Assembly (NCBI GenBank): GCA_028641055.1
Contig: CM054062.1
Span: 186,867,958 to 186,931,957 of the forward strand
Reading direction: 5' to 3'
Length of the DNA stretch: 64,000 nucleotides
From: Alopecurus myosuroides
Lineage: Eukaryota > Streptophyta > Magnoliopsida > Poales > Poaceae
Both the position numbers and the translations under genes were made by a program. The notes under the pieces were generated by a model that saw nothing but the letters and a program-made list of their open reading frames with translations, did no database searches and was not told the origin of the DNA. This document shows, piece after piece, positions 9,225 to 20,272 of this stretch (position 1 is the stretch's first letter; each line of letters begins with the position of its first letter).

Positions 9225-12200
9225 TGTAACATCCCAAGTCTGAAAAATAGCCTTTAGAATGTTTTGCTCTCTGTTATTTTATGTTTTGCATCATGGCATC
9301 ATGTTGATTGCAATTGTTTTGTTGTTTTCCATTTGTTTTCCTCTGATTTCAGTTGTTTTCCAACTGTTTTCATTTGTTTTCCGTTGTTTTCTATTTGATT
9401 TTCAACTCAAATTTCAAACCTTTTGTTTCATCCTTGTGATGTTACAATTTCTAAAAAGATATTTCAAAATAAAACCATTATTTGTTTCCATTAAAGTGTG
9501 ATTCCAAGCTGTTGTTTTGTTTCTATAAAAATGCATCCAATAACCAAACCCTTTTCAAATTCAATTAAGTTCCAAATCAACAACCCTTTTGAAAGTTATG
9601 AAAAATTGCAAAACAAATCAATCATTTGTTTCCAATTATTCCATAATGATCAACTTCTAAAATAGTGGTTCAAATCAATTCATTAATTCCAAATTGCATT
9701 CTAAGTCAATCAAAAACATCAAACATCACCCATTTTTCAACTTGTGAAAATCAACAAAACATTGTAATCCTTTTTGTTCTAATTAAATAATAGGGGTCAC
9801 CCTAATAAAAACCCTATTTTCAATATTAATTCATACATTAACAAATTCTTCCAATTCAAGCCATTTTGCAAAACAACAACTAACATTGATTTTTGCAAAA
9901 ACTTAAGTTGTAAAGTGGTAGATATTTGGCTAACAACCTCACATGAATTTTTCCAGATTTTTTATCAACTCTAATACTATCTTCTTCTTCCATTTTAGTT
10001 TTGCTACAAAAAAAAATATAACATAATGAATTATTAAAAAGAAACCAGAGGAGAGAGAGCACCAGGCCCACCCTTTCTCCCCTTTGGCCCAACTCACTCC
10101 TAGCCCAATACCCTTTCCCTGTGTCTTCTTCCTCGTGGCTGAGGTCACCACTGTACGAACACCTTCAGAGCCCTCCGATCCCTCCTCCCCTCCTCGATGC
10201 ATCTCCGTACCAAGCGCCATGCCCTATATCTAACCACCTCGACCTCTGCTAACCCTAGTTCCCTTCCACCGCGCCGCCATCTTCCTCCCTCTCCCTGGAA
10301 CTGAAAGTCTCTGAACCTGCACAACCACACCCGAGTCCTTTTTTCCCTCATGTTGCTCCGATGATCGCCGGCGGCTGGGACCTTCCCCGGCCAGGGCGAG
10401 GCCGGGAATGGAACGCCCCCGGCCCCCTCTTCCTCTCCACCCCCTCGGTGGGCACCGGGAGGGGCGGATGCGCCGCCGCCATCGTCGTTTCGCCGCCGGC
10501 TGCTGCCCTGCATCCGCCTGACCTCCTGTCCGATCGGGGACACCAAGGTGAGGCCGCCTCCGCTCCTTTCCCCTGCCTCCTCCATCTACCTAGACCGCAC
10601 CCCACACCTCCCCCCACGCGCCTCCCTGGTTCCCCTCCGGCGAGCAGCCATCGACCCTTCCGCTCGATCAAGTCCAGCTCCTGTTCGCTGGTTTCAGTCG
10701 ATGTGCGGTATCTGTTCGAGTTCAGTAAGTTCAGAAAAATCCCGCGCGGCTGCACCTCTTACCCCCCCCACTACCCTTTCCATCACAACACAAGCAGCAG
10801 CACAACTGGTTTGGTTCCCTTGAGCGTTCAGGAGGTGCAGGGTTCGATCCCCCTGCACCCCAAAAACCCAAACTTTTTATTTTCCAATATTTTGATCACA
10901 TAACTTTCTGGTATTCACAGCTAGGCCCCTGGCACTTAATTCTATGCCCCTGGAAAATTAATTCTAAGTCCTTGGTTCATTAAAAAATGGCAGATTTGCC
11001 CTATATCTTCTAAATTGCATAAATAATTCATTTCAACCCCAAATCCAACATCTTTGATATATTTTCAATACCAAATTAAATGTTCTACCCAAATATAAAA
11101 TTTGTTTACTGTTTTGAATATTTTAAATTGGTGCAAAATTTGAAAACTTGTCAAATTCACTTAAATTTGCAAAATTCATAACTTGCTCATAAAAATTCCA
11201 AATTTCACAAACCAAATATGTTTTCCAATCAATTTTTCATGTACATTCCAAATATAAATTTTGTTTGCTGTTTTGAATAATTTAAATTGCTGAAAACAAC
11301 TGTTTCTTGTTTATTGCAATTAAAATTGCCAAAATAATAACTTGCTCATTTTAAATCCAATTTCCACAAATGAAATATGTTTTCCATGCAAAATTAAACC
11401 CTCTTTCCAAATATAAAATTTGTTTCATGATTTGAATAATTAAACTTGGTTAAATAATTTAAATCTTATTTAATTCATTTAATATTGCTAAATTTATAAC
11501 TTGATCAAAACAAATTCTTTTGGGACATATAAAATATGTTTTCCAACCATAAAAGTATAAACTTTTCACATATGAATCTCACTTAATGTTTTGAACAAAT
11601 AAAAAATTCAAATAAGTTCATGTTTGAATTAAATTCATTTAATTCTTGTTTAACTTGTTTAATTCCTAAATACTTTATTTGAAATCCTTTTTCAACAAGT
11701 GAAACATGTAATCCAACTAAAATTTGATCACCTTTTCAAATATAAACTTTGTATTTTGTTTTGATCAAATTAACTATATGAAAACAACCCCTATTTGTAT
11801 AACATCATTAAGTAACCAAATTTCCAAACTTAATAATAAATTCCCTAACTTGTTTTAACCTTTTTTCCTCGCATCTATCATTGTTATTTGTTGTTATTTT
11901 GTTGCTATCATCATGCATGCATCATGTTTAACTACTTACACCTGTTAATCAAATGTAGATCATTGCTCCAACCTAAAGCATTTGCATCCATATGCAATTC
12001 TCATTGCATATGGATCCAATTAAATTGTGTTACTTGTCAAGTAGGTTACTTTGATGCATCTATTAACATGACATGCATCATCCCCTGTTTGTGCACCTAT
12101 GCCATGATATTGATTGTTTATCTTTCTGCATTGTCTGTTTGCTTCTTCCCGGATATACGACGACGTTGAGACCGACGATACTTACGACATCCCTTCTAAG

Positions 12201-14000
12201 GATTTAGCTCAGTACCAGGCTACTGGGTTTTGCAGGCAAGTTATCACTCACATGAACCACTGTGTTCCTTTCAATATTGGTTACCGATACTTTCCGTTGT
12301 TCCTTTCTGCTAGCCTTAGTAGTAGTTGTTTCTGTTACGAACCCATCACATGAATCCCTTAAACCTGATATTGCCTCATCTCCCTTCCTACAACCATTGT
12401 TTGAGCCAGTGTCTTACTAGCATGCTTAGGTTGCTTTTGCTCGAGTCTGTTACCCGTTATTTTCTGTCACTATTCCTATTACGTCGTGGGGGCTCGATGT
12501 TTAATCAATCAATCATGCTAATGTTACTATTAATAATAAATTTGATGATAAGGCACCGGCAGGAGGCCCATGAGAGGTTTTGAAGCCTGCTAGTGTCGAC
12601 CCTAATAGGAAAAGGGTCTTGTCTACTGATCCATGATGAGCGCACTACCCGCATTTGGGAAGCGAGTATGGGCGCCCCCCTCAACTTGACCTGATTCGCA
12701 TCTCGTCCAAATCGCCTCATTTAGTTCGTGTGTTCTATTTGCCGCATGCATGTTTTTGCGAGCCCAGGCCAGGGTGGAACTTTTGTAGTCGGCATATAGG
12801 GGGACACGTTCTTAGAGTGCTATGAGGGTCCATTTTCTTCTGGGCTCGATTAGCCGTGCGCCCAAGGTGCTTTGGGCTTGATGCGAGGAATGGTTGGTTG
12901 TGTAGAGTACCCCGCTTGGTGGGTTTGATTCCCATCTGGCGGGTTATTCTTGAGTGTACGGCCAAATTGGTGCAACCCTGCAGGGATAATCTTCTCGAGA
13001 AGCCGTGTTTTCCGCGGTTATGGATTACTTGGTGAAAGTACTGGCTAACAAGTACTCAGGACAACTTAAACATAATGATCAAACATGTTACACCCCATAA
13101 TTAATAAGTTGACTAGTAATAGGCTTATTGACACAATAATTTGAACCATCACTATTACAACTGTGTGAGTTATCCTCGGATTGCTTCTTTGGATAAGGGG
13201 CGAGATCCAGGATGGGTTTGTTTGAAGTTATCTTTCAGTTGGTCACAATCCTCGATCTTATCTCCTTTCTGTTAGCCGGCAGTTGTAGTATGTTTCTGTA
13301 GTTGTGTAGAGCATCCAGTTGCAGCATCTTTTATATCCCCTTCCTTTCCGTTGAACCCAAGGCATCTGTGCTTGGTGTTGACGAGTTACACTTTGGTGAA
13401 CTGTGAGTCTTGCTTGCCAGTACGTTTATGTACTGACCCCTTTGGGGCTGTGGTTTACGCAGACGACGATTCCGAGGATCTACATGGTGGCTACTACGTG
13501 GAGTATGACGAGACTGCTGACGAGTAGATAGCGGACCCGGGCAGGATCCGAGACTTCGTGGATGGGCTCCGTCTGTTTGTTTCCGGCCTCTTAGGCCTAT
13601 TTGGTTCTTGTCTGTACTCAGACATTTTGAATGCTTCCGCTGTATTGTAATGATGTATTGTTGGGGCAGGTGCCCTCTGAATGATTGTATTTGCTACCTC
13701 TGCTCTAATGAGAGCCATTTGCAACTTATTTCAATCTTTTGTGTCGTAGAGATCTGTTGTGATATCACTTGTTAAACGCCGTTGACGTACCATGTGTGTA
13801 TGGTTTGAAGTACGTCGACGGAAGTGCCTTTGATCTCTAGTGGATAGTTTACATCGACGATGGAATAGCAGGGCTTGTGTTGTCGCGCATAAGCGCAGGC
13901 CTACCAGGAAGCTGGGACGTGGGAGCAGTTATGCCCCATAATCCAAGCATCTGCTATCCAGTTCGTACGGTGAGTATCCCCTAGAAGTCAGGGTGCGACA
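9225..14000 (+). repeat. S1 3' LTR (4,776 bp)
   Basis: Direct repeat of 3403-8179. It ends GGGTGCGACA at 14000 and is followed by TCTGT. The only difference I found is one C fewer in the C-run at about 10762-10769. It carries the same GC island, the ~160-bp tandem repeats (about 10981-11821) and the hairpin (10834-10859). Confidence 0.95.
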
Positions 14001-14005
14001 TCTGT
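14001..14005. repeat. Target-site duplication of S1, right copy (TCTGT)
   Basis: Matches 3398-3402. Removing S1 plus one copy restores a continuous T1 gag reading frame. Confidence 0.95.
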
Positions 14006-16086
14006 GGTATCCGTTGCAGCGTGTTTGTTGCACGCATCCATTAACTCTCCCATTGTAACCTCCGCTGCATTCCTACTAGATTTCATGCGAGTTAGCTTTT
14101 GCACTAAAGGAACATACTTACATGTTTTTGCCATAGCTTGTAGCGCGTCCTTAGGCTGGATATCCGTAGACGAGTGGAGTATCTCCATAACCCGGCGTAC
14201 CCAGCTGCGTGCTGACTCTCCTTTCTTCTGAACGCATCTTTCTAAATCATCAATAGTAAATAACTTTCTGCACGTCCCATGAAAGTGCTTGATAAATGCG
14301 GTCTTTAGCTCCTCCCACGATTTGATCGATTTTTCCGGTAGATTGGTGAACCATAACTTTGCTGCTCCCTCTGACATCATTAAGTACATGAATTTGGCTT
14401 GGAGATTCTCGGATGCGTTGCGAATTGACATTGCCATCTCATAGCTGCTCAGCCACGTTTCTGGATCCATTGTTGGCTCATAATTTACTACTTTCCCCGG
14501 TTCTTTGAACTTCTCCGGGTAAGGTTCTGCCCTGATATCGTCCGAGAGGCACTTGGGTCCCGCCAGGGTGGTTGGGGGTGGTCTTACTCGGGAGGCGCGT
14601 GACCCGGCTGGGGGTGCCTCGAGGTGCGGCGCCACCGGCAATTCGTGCCCAGCAGATCCGGCCCCGGCTCTTCTGGCTCTGGAACTGTCCACCACCGCCT
14701 GCGCTGCTGATACTACTGGTACTGTCTGGATACGCGGTGGAGGCGGCATTTGCTGCTGCTCTTCCCTTCGTCGTGCCGCACTTGTTTGGACATTGCCCTG
14801 TTGCTGACTGGCGTACGGCGTCCCATGCATCCCGCTTCTATGATCCGGATAATTGGCTTGCTGTGCTACCGCGGTGTGTAGCAGATCGATTGCTCGTCGG
14901 GTTCCTTCCGCATGAGGCGAGTCTCCCACAGGAATCTGGTTTAATGCGAGCGTTGCTGCGTACACGTTGTCCATGGGATTGTTGTAATGACCTGCTGGTG
15001 TGCGGAATCGTGATGGTGGTGGCGGCATGGTATTGCCGGCTGTCGCTCCCGTCTGTGGCAAAGGTAACCCGGCTGGCGCGTTTACCGGATGTGCTCCCGT
15101 TGAAGGTCGCGGTATGGTCCCTTGGTTCGTCGGTGGAATCGGCTGATCTTGAGGCGTGAACACCAGGGCAGTCGGGTTAATAACCCCTCCTGTTGCCGGC
15201 AGCATAGTTCGGTGCCTTTGGTGCATCCTTGTCGTTTCCTCCCGGAGCCGGGTCTCTCGGTCATCCAATTCGCGCTGCCGCGCGACCATCCCCTGCCTTT
15301 CTGCTTCCACTTGCCTTCTTTGCTGCTCCAATGCACGACGAGCCACGTCCAGGTCTCTTACACGCTCTGCCGCGTTTTCTGGGGTAATAACTGTGGCCAA
15401 GACTGTGGGGTCCAAAATCAAATTATTATCAAACAGAGCCGGGTGACGCGGGTTTGAGGGGCCCGCCCCCGGTGTCCGGTTTGCTTGGAACCCGAACATA
15501 TTTGCGTGTCGCTCCTCGTCTGCTGGGCGACTGGTGACAGACGCCGACTCTCCATCGACCTGGGCCAAGACCGGGTCAACTGCTCCTTGCTGCTGGGCCG
15601 CTGCCTGAACCGCCCCGGCTGGCGCCGCGGCCGCGTTTTCTTGATTGAGATTGGTCGCGGGAGCCGCATAGACTGCAACCAGGAGCATGATGCCCGGTGT
15701 AGATTCGTACTGTTCTTCCTCGCTGTTTCCCCTTTCATATCGATCCTCCGACAAATCCCGTATAGACTCGGTATCATCTTCCCTTTCCATCTGACCCGTT
15801 GTTCCAATCGACTCTTCTTTCTCCGATCGAACATGCGTGCCCTCCCCTGACACAGAATCAGATCCAAGGTTATCATGACTCGAATTGGAAGCACATACCA
15901 TACCGATGAAGACGTTGATGCGGCCGACTGTCACGACGGATCCGGTTTCGAAGTGATCCGACTCTGGCCCCCAGCCAGAATCGTCTACCATCTTCTCTCC
16001 TTGGCTGTTGACGTAGACTTCTCCAACGATGAGGTTCTTCATGCTCTTCCGAGCTTCTCCCGTGATGTAAACACCTTTGGACGCAG

Positions 16087-16104
16087 GCCCCACGGTGGGC
16101 GCCA
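16087..16104 (-). promoter_or_regulatory. T1 primer-binding site (tRNA-Lys)
   Basis: On the minus strand TGGCGCCCACCGTGGGGC follows the LTR end after two bases. It is complementary to the 3' end of plant tRNA-Lys(CUU). It is also translated as part of gag. Confidence 0.85.
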
Positions 16105-16106
16105 AC

Positions 16107-16559
16107 TGTCGTGGGATAATCACGGCAGATGTTACCTGGGGTAACTGATCTTGGGGCAAGTCGACACAGGTATTCGGGAGAGGGTTTAGCTCGAAGGAAG
16201 ACATGGCGAAAGCAATCTAAGAACCGGAGAATAACTCGCCGGATCTCAATATGAATTATGCTAGATACTCGATAACAGGTGTTACAACTATGACTTGAAT
16301 CTCTGGCAAACCAAACCTAGGGGCCGGTTTATAAAGCACCCGTACACCCCTAACTTGCCCTTCAAGGCACATCTTGAGTCCTATTCGAACTTTGCTTACA
16401 AACCCTAGCTTTCTTTACCGCAACCCACAATCCGGGTTACGAGGCCTACAAACTTTGGGCCTTCCAGAAGTCTCTTTATTCTTAGCCGGATCCTGTGCAA
16501 CATCCTTTGGGCCGGATCACACCTTGGAGTTGGCCTACCGGGTTACTATCCCCCCATCA
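16107..16559 (-). repeat. T1 5' LTR (453 bp)
   Basis: On the minus strand it runs from TGATGGGGGGATAG to CCCACGACA. It contains a TATA box (TTTATAAA, 16328-16335) and the gag ATG at 16204. The second LTR is outside the window, so age cannot be estimated here. Confidence 0.8.
16328..16335 (-). promoter_or_regulatory. T1 LTR TATA box
   Basis: TTTATAAA on the minus strand, about 125 bp upstream of the gag ATG at 16204, flanked by CCGG-rich sequence. Its position suits the U3 promoter. Confidence 0.6.
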
Positions 16560-16807
16560 GGGTTGGCTAGCCAGTCCGGGTGCAGCACTTCCATGATGAA
16601 GTTGCTGATCAGCAGCTTGGTGATTTGATCACCGATGGCCTTCCTTCTCTCATCCCCGAAGCGGCGTAAAGCCTGCTTCACGGGCTTGGCGTCAGGACGC
16701 ACATGCAAAGAGTGCTCAACCAACTCCCTCGGGACTCCTGGTAGATCTTCATTGGTCCAGGCGAAAACATCCCGATTCTCACGGAGGAAGTGGATGAGCG
16801 CGCTTTC
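16560..16807 (-). pseudogene. T2 pol start (reverse transcriptase N-terminus), truncated by T1
   Basis: The frame directly follows the gag-pro UAG (16808-16810) and stays in phase. It shows NRDVFAWTNEDLPGVP, HVRPDAKPVKQ, RRFGDERRKAIGDQI and VLHPDWLANP, the N-terminal RT region of Tat elements. It stops at 16560 where the T1 LTR begins. The rest of pol should lie left of the window. Confidence 0.85.
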
Positions 16808-19800
16808 CTATTTCTCCTCCAACCCGGAACCAATGATGGCCACGCGCTCCGGGAACTCGGGGTCAACCTGGACTGTCTTGGTCTCCTTGGCAGCTTGGAA
16901 AGCAGTACCATGCTGAGTACTCGGCACACCTTGTGCGCCAGCTTGTGCGGACTGAGCCATGGCCACCACCTCGTACATCTTCTTCTTCTCGGCAGCAATC
17001 ACCATTGACTCCGCCAGCTGGGAGCTAGCAGAGGCACACTCCATGGACTTCTTGTAATCTCCCGAGATGGTGATGATGCCATTGGGACCGGGGATCTTCA
17101 TCTTCAGATAAGCCACATGGGTAGAGGCCATGAACTTGCTCAGAGCAGGCCTGCCGAGTAGAGCATGATAGGGGCTCTGATGATCCACCACTTCGAACTG
17201 CAGGCGCTCTGTGCGGCAGTTCTCCCGAGTACCGAATAGCACATCAATCCACACTCGGCCAATCGGGTTGCATGAGATCCCGGGCACAATGCCATGGAAG
17301 GTGGTCTTGCTGGGCAGCATCATGTTCTCGGCCAGGCCAAGCTTCTCGAGTGTGTCCTTGTACACAATGTTGATGCTGCTGCCGTTGTCGATCAGCACCT
17401 TGCTGAACCTCACATTCTTCTCGGGACCCAGGAAGGTAGGATCCAGCACCAAAGCATAGGTGCCCGGGTTGGGCATCACCTTGGGATGATCTGCCCGAGT
17501 CCACCTGATCTCCTGGTCGCACCAGTACATGTAGTGAGGGACAGCCGGAATCACTGCATTGACCTCCATGGCCCGCCTGTGCTGTGACTGCTTGTCGACT
17601 GCCTCGGAAGTGAAGATCATATAGCTCTCATGGTGCTCTTGGTACTGATTGGAGCCATTGCCCCCATTGTTGCCATTGTTGCCATTGTTGTTGCCCTGAT
17701 AGCTGTTGTTGCCTCTGTTGTTGTTGTTGTTGCGGTTGTAGTTGTTGTTGTTGTTGCGGTATCTCTCGTTGTTGAAGTTCCGGTTGGCTCCTAAAGCCAC
17801 CTGGTTGACATTCTCTCTTCTCGGATAGACTGGCGGCCGAGTTGCGGGAGCGCGAGTAGGCTGAACAGTAGCATTGGCAGCTGGCAGAGGAGGAGGAGGA
17901 GGCAAGCCATCACTCTTGATCACATCCCACCACTCGCACTGCCGAGTAGTGTGGTTCGCAGGCCTTGAAGGGTGGTGAGTGTGGAAGCTGCATGGACCAT
18001 CCTTCATGTCATCAAAGACAAACTTCTTCGGCTGCTCGGAGTTCCCGCTACCCGGCTGCGCAGTGCGGAACGGTTTCTTGTTGCCTTGGCCCTGGTTCTG
18101 GTTCTGCCCGTAGGCTCCAGCAGGTTTCTGCCTTTGGCCACCACCGCCTCCAACATTCACTGCATTCACCTCTTCGGGATCATACCGAGTATCTACTCGG
18201 CGCTTGTTGCGGAACTCGTTGCGCTTGCTGCTGTTGAAGTTCCTTCTCGGCTCAGAGGAATCCATCAGTGGCTGAGTAGGATCTCCGAGTGCGTACTGAT
18301 CCGCAATCTTGATGGTCTCGGCCAGGGTATTCGGCATCTCCCTCTGCAATCTTTGCCAAAGCATGCTGCCATGTCGGCAACCCTGCGCAGACCAAGTGAT
18401 GGCCTGTGCCTCATTCACACCCTCACAGGTGTTCCTCAAGGTGCTCCACCGAGTAAGATACTCGCGGTCCGTCTCGTCTTCTCGCTGCCTGCAAGCCGAG
18501 AGCTGCTGTGGCCTATTCGGCCTCTTGTAGGTGCTGGTGAAGTTGCTGACGAATGCGTCCGAGAAGTCCAGCCAGCAGTTTATGCTGTGCTTGGGCAAGT
18601 TGTTGAGCCAAGTGCGAGCTGGACCCTCTAGCATCTGCGGCACATAGCGCACCGCCCATCTCCTGTTGCCACCCGCAATATGGACTGCGGTGACGTAGTC
18701 GTTGAGCCAATCTTCAGGCTTGGTGCTACCATTGTAGCTCTTGGTGCCTCTTGCGAGCTGGAAGCCCTTCACGGACGGCTCGTTCATGATGCGCGGGCCA
18801 AAGCACTCGGGGCCAGGAGGACCCGTGCTCTCAAGCCGCGCCGACAAGCTGAGACGATCCAACTGGTGCCTTGCATCTCCAGGCGCCAACACACGCTCAC
18901 CAACACGGTCATGGATGTCATAACCAGCCATCTCCATAGCCGAGTAGCCATCATCATACCTATCCACCTGCATTGCTGCGGGCTGCTCCACCGGGTTGGC
19001 GACTGGTGCCACTGGGCGCGGCTGCTGCCTCTGCCGAGTAGGCTGAGCCGCGGGTTGCCGAGAAGTACCCGGACGCGCGGCTTCTCGGGCACGGCTTTGA
19101 GCTTGATGGGCTTGAGAGCCTGCTCTTGCAGCGTTGTGTTCCTGCCCGGGCTGCTGCGGCACAGCAGTCTGTTTCGCGGCAGCAGCCGGGTCATACACCT
19201 GCATTTGCCTGTCTCTACCCGAACGCCCGCTGCGGCTCTTCTCGCGGCTCGGATGCGGTGACGAGGCCTGATCGTTAGATCTAGCCGCGTGCGAGTGAAC
19301 TACCTGCGAGGCTCCAGCTCCCGGGTTGGCCTTGCGGAACTCCTCGTTCTGCCTGGCGGCCTCCAGCACCAACTCATTGAGCCTCTCCTGCTGCCTGAGA
19401 CGCGCCTCTCCATCTAGGCGCGGCAACTCGGCAGCCACGGCTTGCGCAGCTCGCAGCGTCTTGGCGGGTGTGCTGTACCTTGGCCTTGTGAAGGTGTTCG
19501 CGGTAGCGGACTGCGCGGGCTCCTCCGCAACTGTCGCCATCTCGGCGCCCAGGTTGCGCCGCGTAGCACCCACTCTGCTGGGCCTCCTGGCGACCGGCGT
19601 GAAGCCGTGAGCCTTGTTGTACTCGAGCTGGTCCAGGCTCAGCTCCAACCTGATCTTCTCCAACTCCGCCTGCTCGGCAAGCAGCTCCTGGCGTTGCCGC
19701 TCGAGCTGCTCCCTTGCGGCTAGGAGCTCGACGTCGGTGGGCGTGGGCATGCCAGTTCGCGCAGCAGACGCGGGAATGACCGTAGACGTGGAAGGCGGCA

Positions 19801-20272
19801 GGTTGCTCTCCTTCTCGTAGGGCCGGTGGTTCCTGCGACCAGCAGGCGGGTCGTCAACCTCCTCGACGACGGCCGCAGCGCCCGTAGCAGCTGCGCCAGT
19901 GTTTGCCGCCACGCCCGTCACCATCACCTCAGCACAGCACGCAGAGCTGCATGCGGGCCTTCCGCGAGCAGCAACCACCGCGGGAGGATCCTCCGCGTCT
20001 TGCACCAGCTCGGGGTAGGCGCTGTTGGCGACGGTGGCGACGTAGACGAGATGCGAGCCGAAGGAGATCACCGAGCCGCCCTCCGGCATGGCCATGCCGC
20101 CGAAACAACCGGCGTTGTCGGTGACGAAGTCGAAGGAGCCGAATCTGTGGACAAGGCCACAAACTACGCGCTCCACCGATGAAGATCCCGTCCGAACAGA
20201 AACTCCAGCCAGCGCCGCTGGTGGCCCCACGGTGGGCGCCAACTGTCGTGGTGGTGTCACGGCAGATGCCAT
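16808..20272 (-). CDS. T2 gag-pro polyprotein
   Basis: One open frame of about 1,150 codons. The likely start is ATG at 20272, inside the LTR 29 bases from its end; the primer site is translated as RQLAPTVGP. An upstream in-frame ATG at 20368 is less likely because T3 shares the 20272-type start. In order it has Ala-rich and coiled-coil regions (ARQELLAEQAELEKIRLEL-like), a capsid domain (KPEDWLNDYVTAVH, ARTWLNNLPKHSI, DREYLTRWSTL), and a C-x2-H-x9-H-x4-C cluster. An Asn-rich low-complexity stretch and a protease with LIDNGSSINIVY follow. It ends in UAG (16808-16810), after which pol continues in the same frame. No internal stop is seen, so gag-pro may still be translatable. Confidence 0.9.
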   Translation of the reverse strand: MASAVTPPRQLAPTVGPPAALAGVSVRTGSSSVERVVCGLVHRFGSFDFVTDNAGCFGGMAMPEGGSVISFGSHLVYVATVANSAYPELVQDAEDPPAVVAARGRPACSSACCAEVMVTGVAANTGAAATGAAAVVEEVDDPPAGRRNHRPYEKESNLPPSTSTVIPASAARTGMPTPTDVELLAAREQLERQRQELLAEQAELEKIRLELSLDQLEYNKAHGFTPVARRPSRVGATRRNLGAEMATVAEEPAQSATANTFTRPRYSTPAKTLRAAQAVAAELPRLDGEARLRQQERLNELVLEAARQNEEFRKANPGAGASQVVHSHAARSNDQASSPHPSREKSRSGRSGRDRQMQVYDPAAAAKQTAVPQQPGQEHNAARAGSQAHQAQSRAREAARPGTSRQPAAQPTRQRQQPRPVAPVANPVEQPAAMQVDRYDDGYSAMEMAGYDIHDRVGERVLAPGDARHQLDRLSLSARLESTGPPGPECFGPRIMNEPSVKGFQLARGTKSYNGSTKPEDWLNDYVTAVHIAGGNRRWAVRYVPQMLEGPARTWLNNLPKHSINCWLDFSDAFVSNFTSTYKRPNRPQQLSACRQREDETDREYLTRWSTLRNTCEGVNEAQAITWSAQGCRHGSMLWQRLQREMPNTLAETIKIADQYALGDPTQPLMDSSEPRRNFNSSKRNEFRNKRRVDTRYDPEEVNAVNVGGGGGQRQKPAGAYGQNQNQGQGNKKPFRTAQPGSGNSEQPKKFVFDDMKDGPCSFHTHHPSRPANHTTRQCEWWDVIKSDGLPPPPPLPAANATVQPTRAPATRPPVYPRRENVNQVALGANRNFNNERYRNNNNNYNRNNNNNRGNNSYQGNNNGNNGNNGGNGSNQYQEHHESYMIFTSEAVDKQSQHRRAMEVNAVIPAVPHYMYWCDQEIRWTRADHPKVMPNPGTYALVLDPTFLGPEKNVRFSKVLIDNGSSINIVYKDTLEKLGLAENMMLPSKTTFHGIVPGISCNPIGRVWIDVLFGTRENCRTERLQFEVVDHQSPYHALLGRPALSKFMASTHVAYLKMKIPGPNGIITISGDYKKSMECASASSQLAESMVIAAEKKKMYEVVAMAQSAQAGAQGVPSTQHGTAFQAAKETKTVQVDPEFPERVAIIGSGLEEK
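17640..17765 (-). repeat. Asn-codon microsatellite in T2 gag-pro
   Basis: GTTGTTGTTG-type trinucleotide arrays on the plus strand encode poly-Asn/Gly tracts between the Cys/His cluster and the protease. T3 has a shorter, differently arranged version at about 38790-38850, so length varies between copies. Confidence 0.8.
20224..20241 (-). promoter_or_regulatory. T2 primer-binding site (tRNA-Lys)
   Basis: TGGCGCCCACCGTGGGGC on the minus strand, two bases after the LTR end. It is complementary to plant tRNA-Lys(CUU) and is contained in the gag frame. Confidence 0.85.

Larger units (their letters stand above)
3403..14000 (+). mobile_element. S1: complete giant-LTR Gypsy element, non-autonomous, very young
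   Basis: A complete insertion of 10,598 bp bounded by TG...CA and the duplication TCTGT. It has two direct LTRs of 4,777 and 4,776 bp around a core of only 1,045 bp. The core starts with a tRNA-iMet primer site (8181-8194) and ends in a polypurine tract (9211-9219). It encodes nothing functional: a broken protease fragment and the last few codons of integrase remain. The structure fits a LARD/Sukkula-like derivative whose proteins come in trans from relatives such as S2. Apart from one C in a C-run, I found no difference between the LTRs, so insertion must be very recent. It interrupts the gag of T1. Confidence 0.95.
14001..16204 (-). pseudogene. T1 gag, N-terminal part (split by S1)
   Basis: The minus-strand frame opens with ATG at 16204, which lies inside the LTR. 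It crosses the primer site, translating it as RQLAPTVGP, and runs open to the S1 insertion. Visible parts are an acidic/Ser-rich N-terminal region, an Ala/Gln-rich stretch, and a strong coiled coil (RRALEQQRRQVEAERQ and onward). A Retrotrans_gag-type capsid domain follows, with motifs DPETWLSSYE, AAKLWFTNLP, SWEELKTAFIKHF and SARSWVRRV. This Gag would build the particle core. Interruption by S1 splits the gene, and the remainder is at 1966-3402 in the matching frame. Codon use looks intact, with no stops before S1. Confidence 0.9.
14001..16559 (-). mobile_element. T1: Tat-type Gypsy element, 5' portion
   Basis: 5' LTR (16107-16559), tRNA-Lys primer site and the first part of gag of the element continuing at 1-3402. 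It is inserted into the reverse-transcriptase coding sequence of T2. The T2 frame stops at WLANP where the T1 LTR begins (TGATGGGGGGATAG on the minus strand). The flank GGGTT (16560-16564) is the predicted target duplication, with its partner outside the window. Confidence 0.85.

Noticed and set aside
3403..14000. Possibility that the two near-identical 5.8-kb-offset blocks are an assembly duplication
   Set aside because: They flank a distinct core with primer site and polypurine tract, show TG...CA ends and a perfect 5-bp target duplication, and differ by one base in a C-run.
14553..15894. Several long plus-strand ORFs opposite T1 gag (similar ones opposite T2 and T3 gag)
   Set aside because: They are reverse-strand shadows of a real gag frame with strong codon bias.
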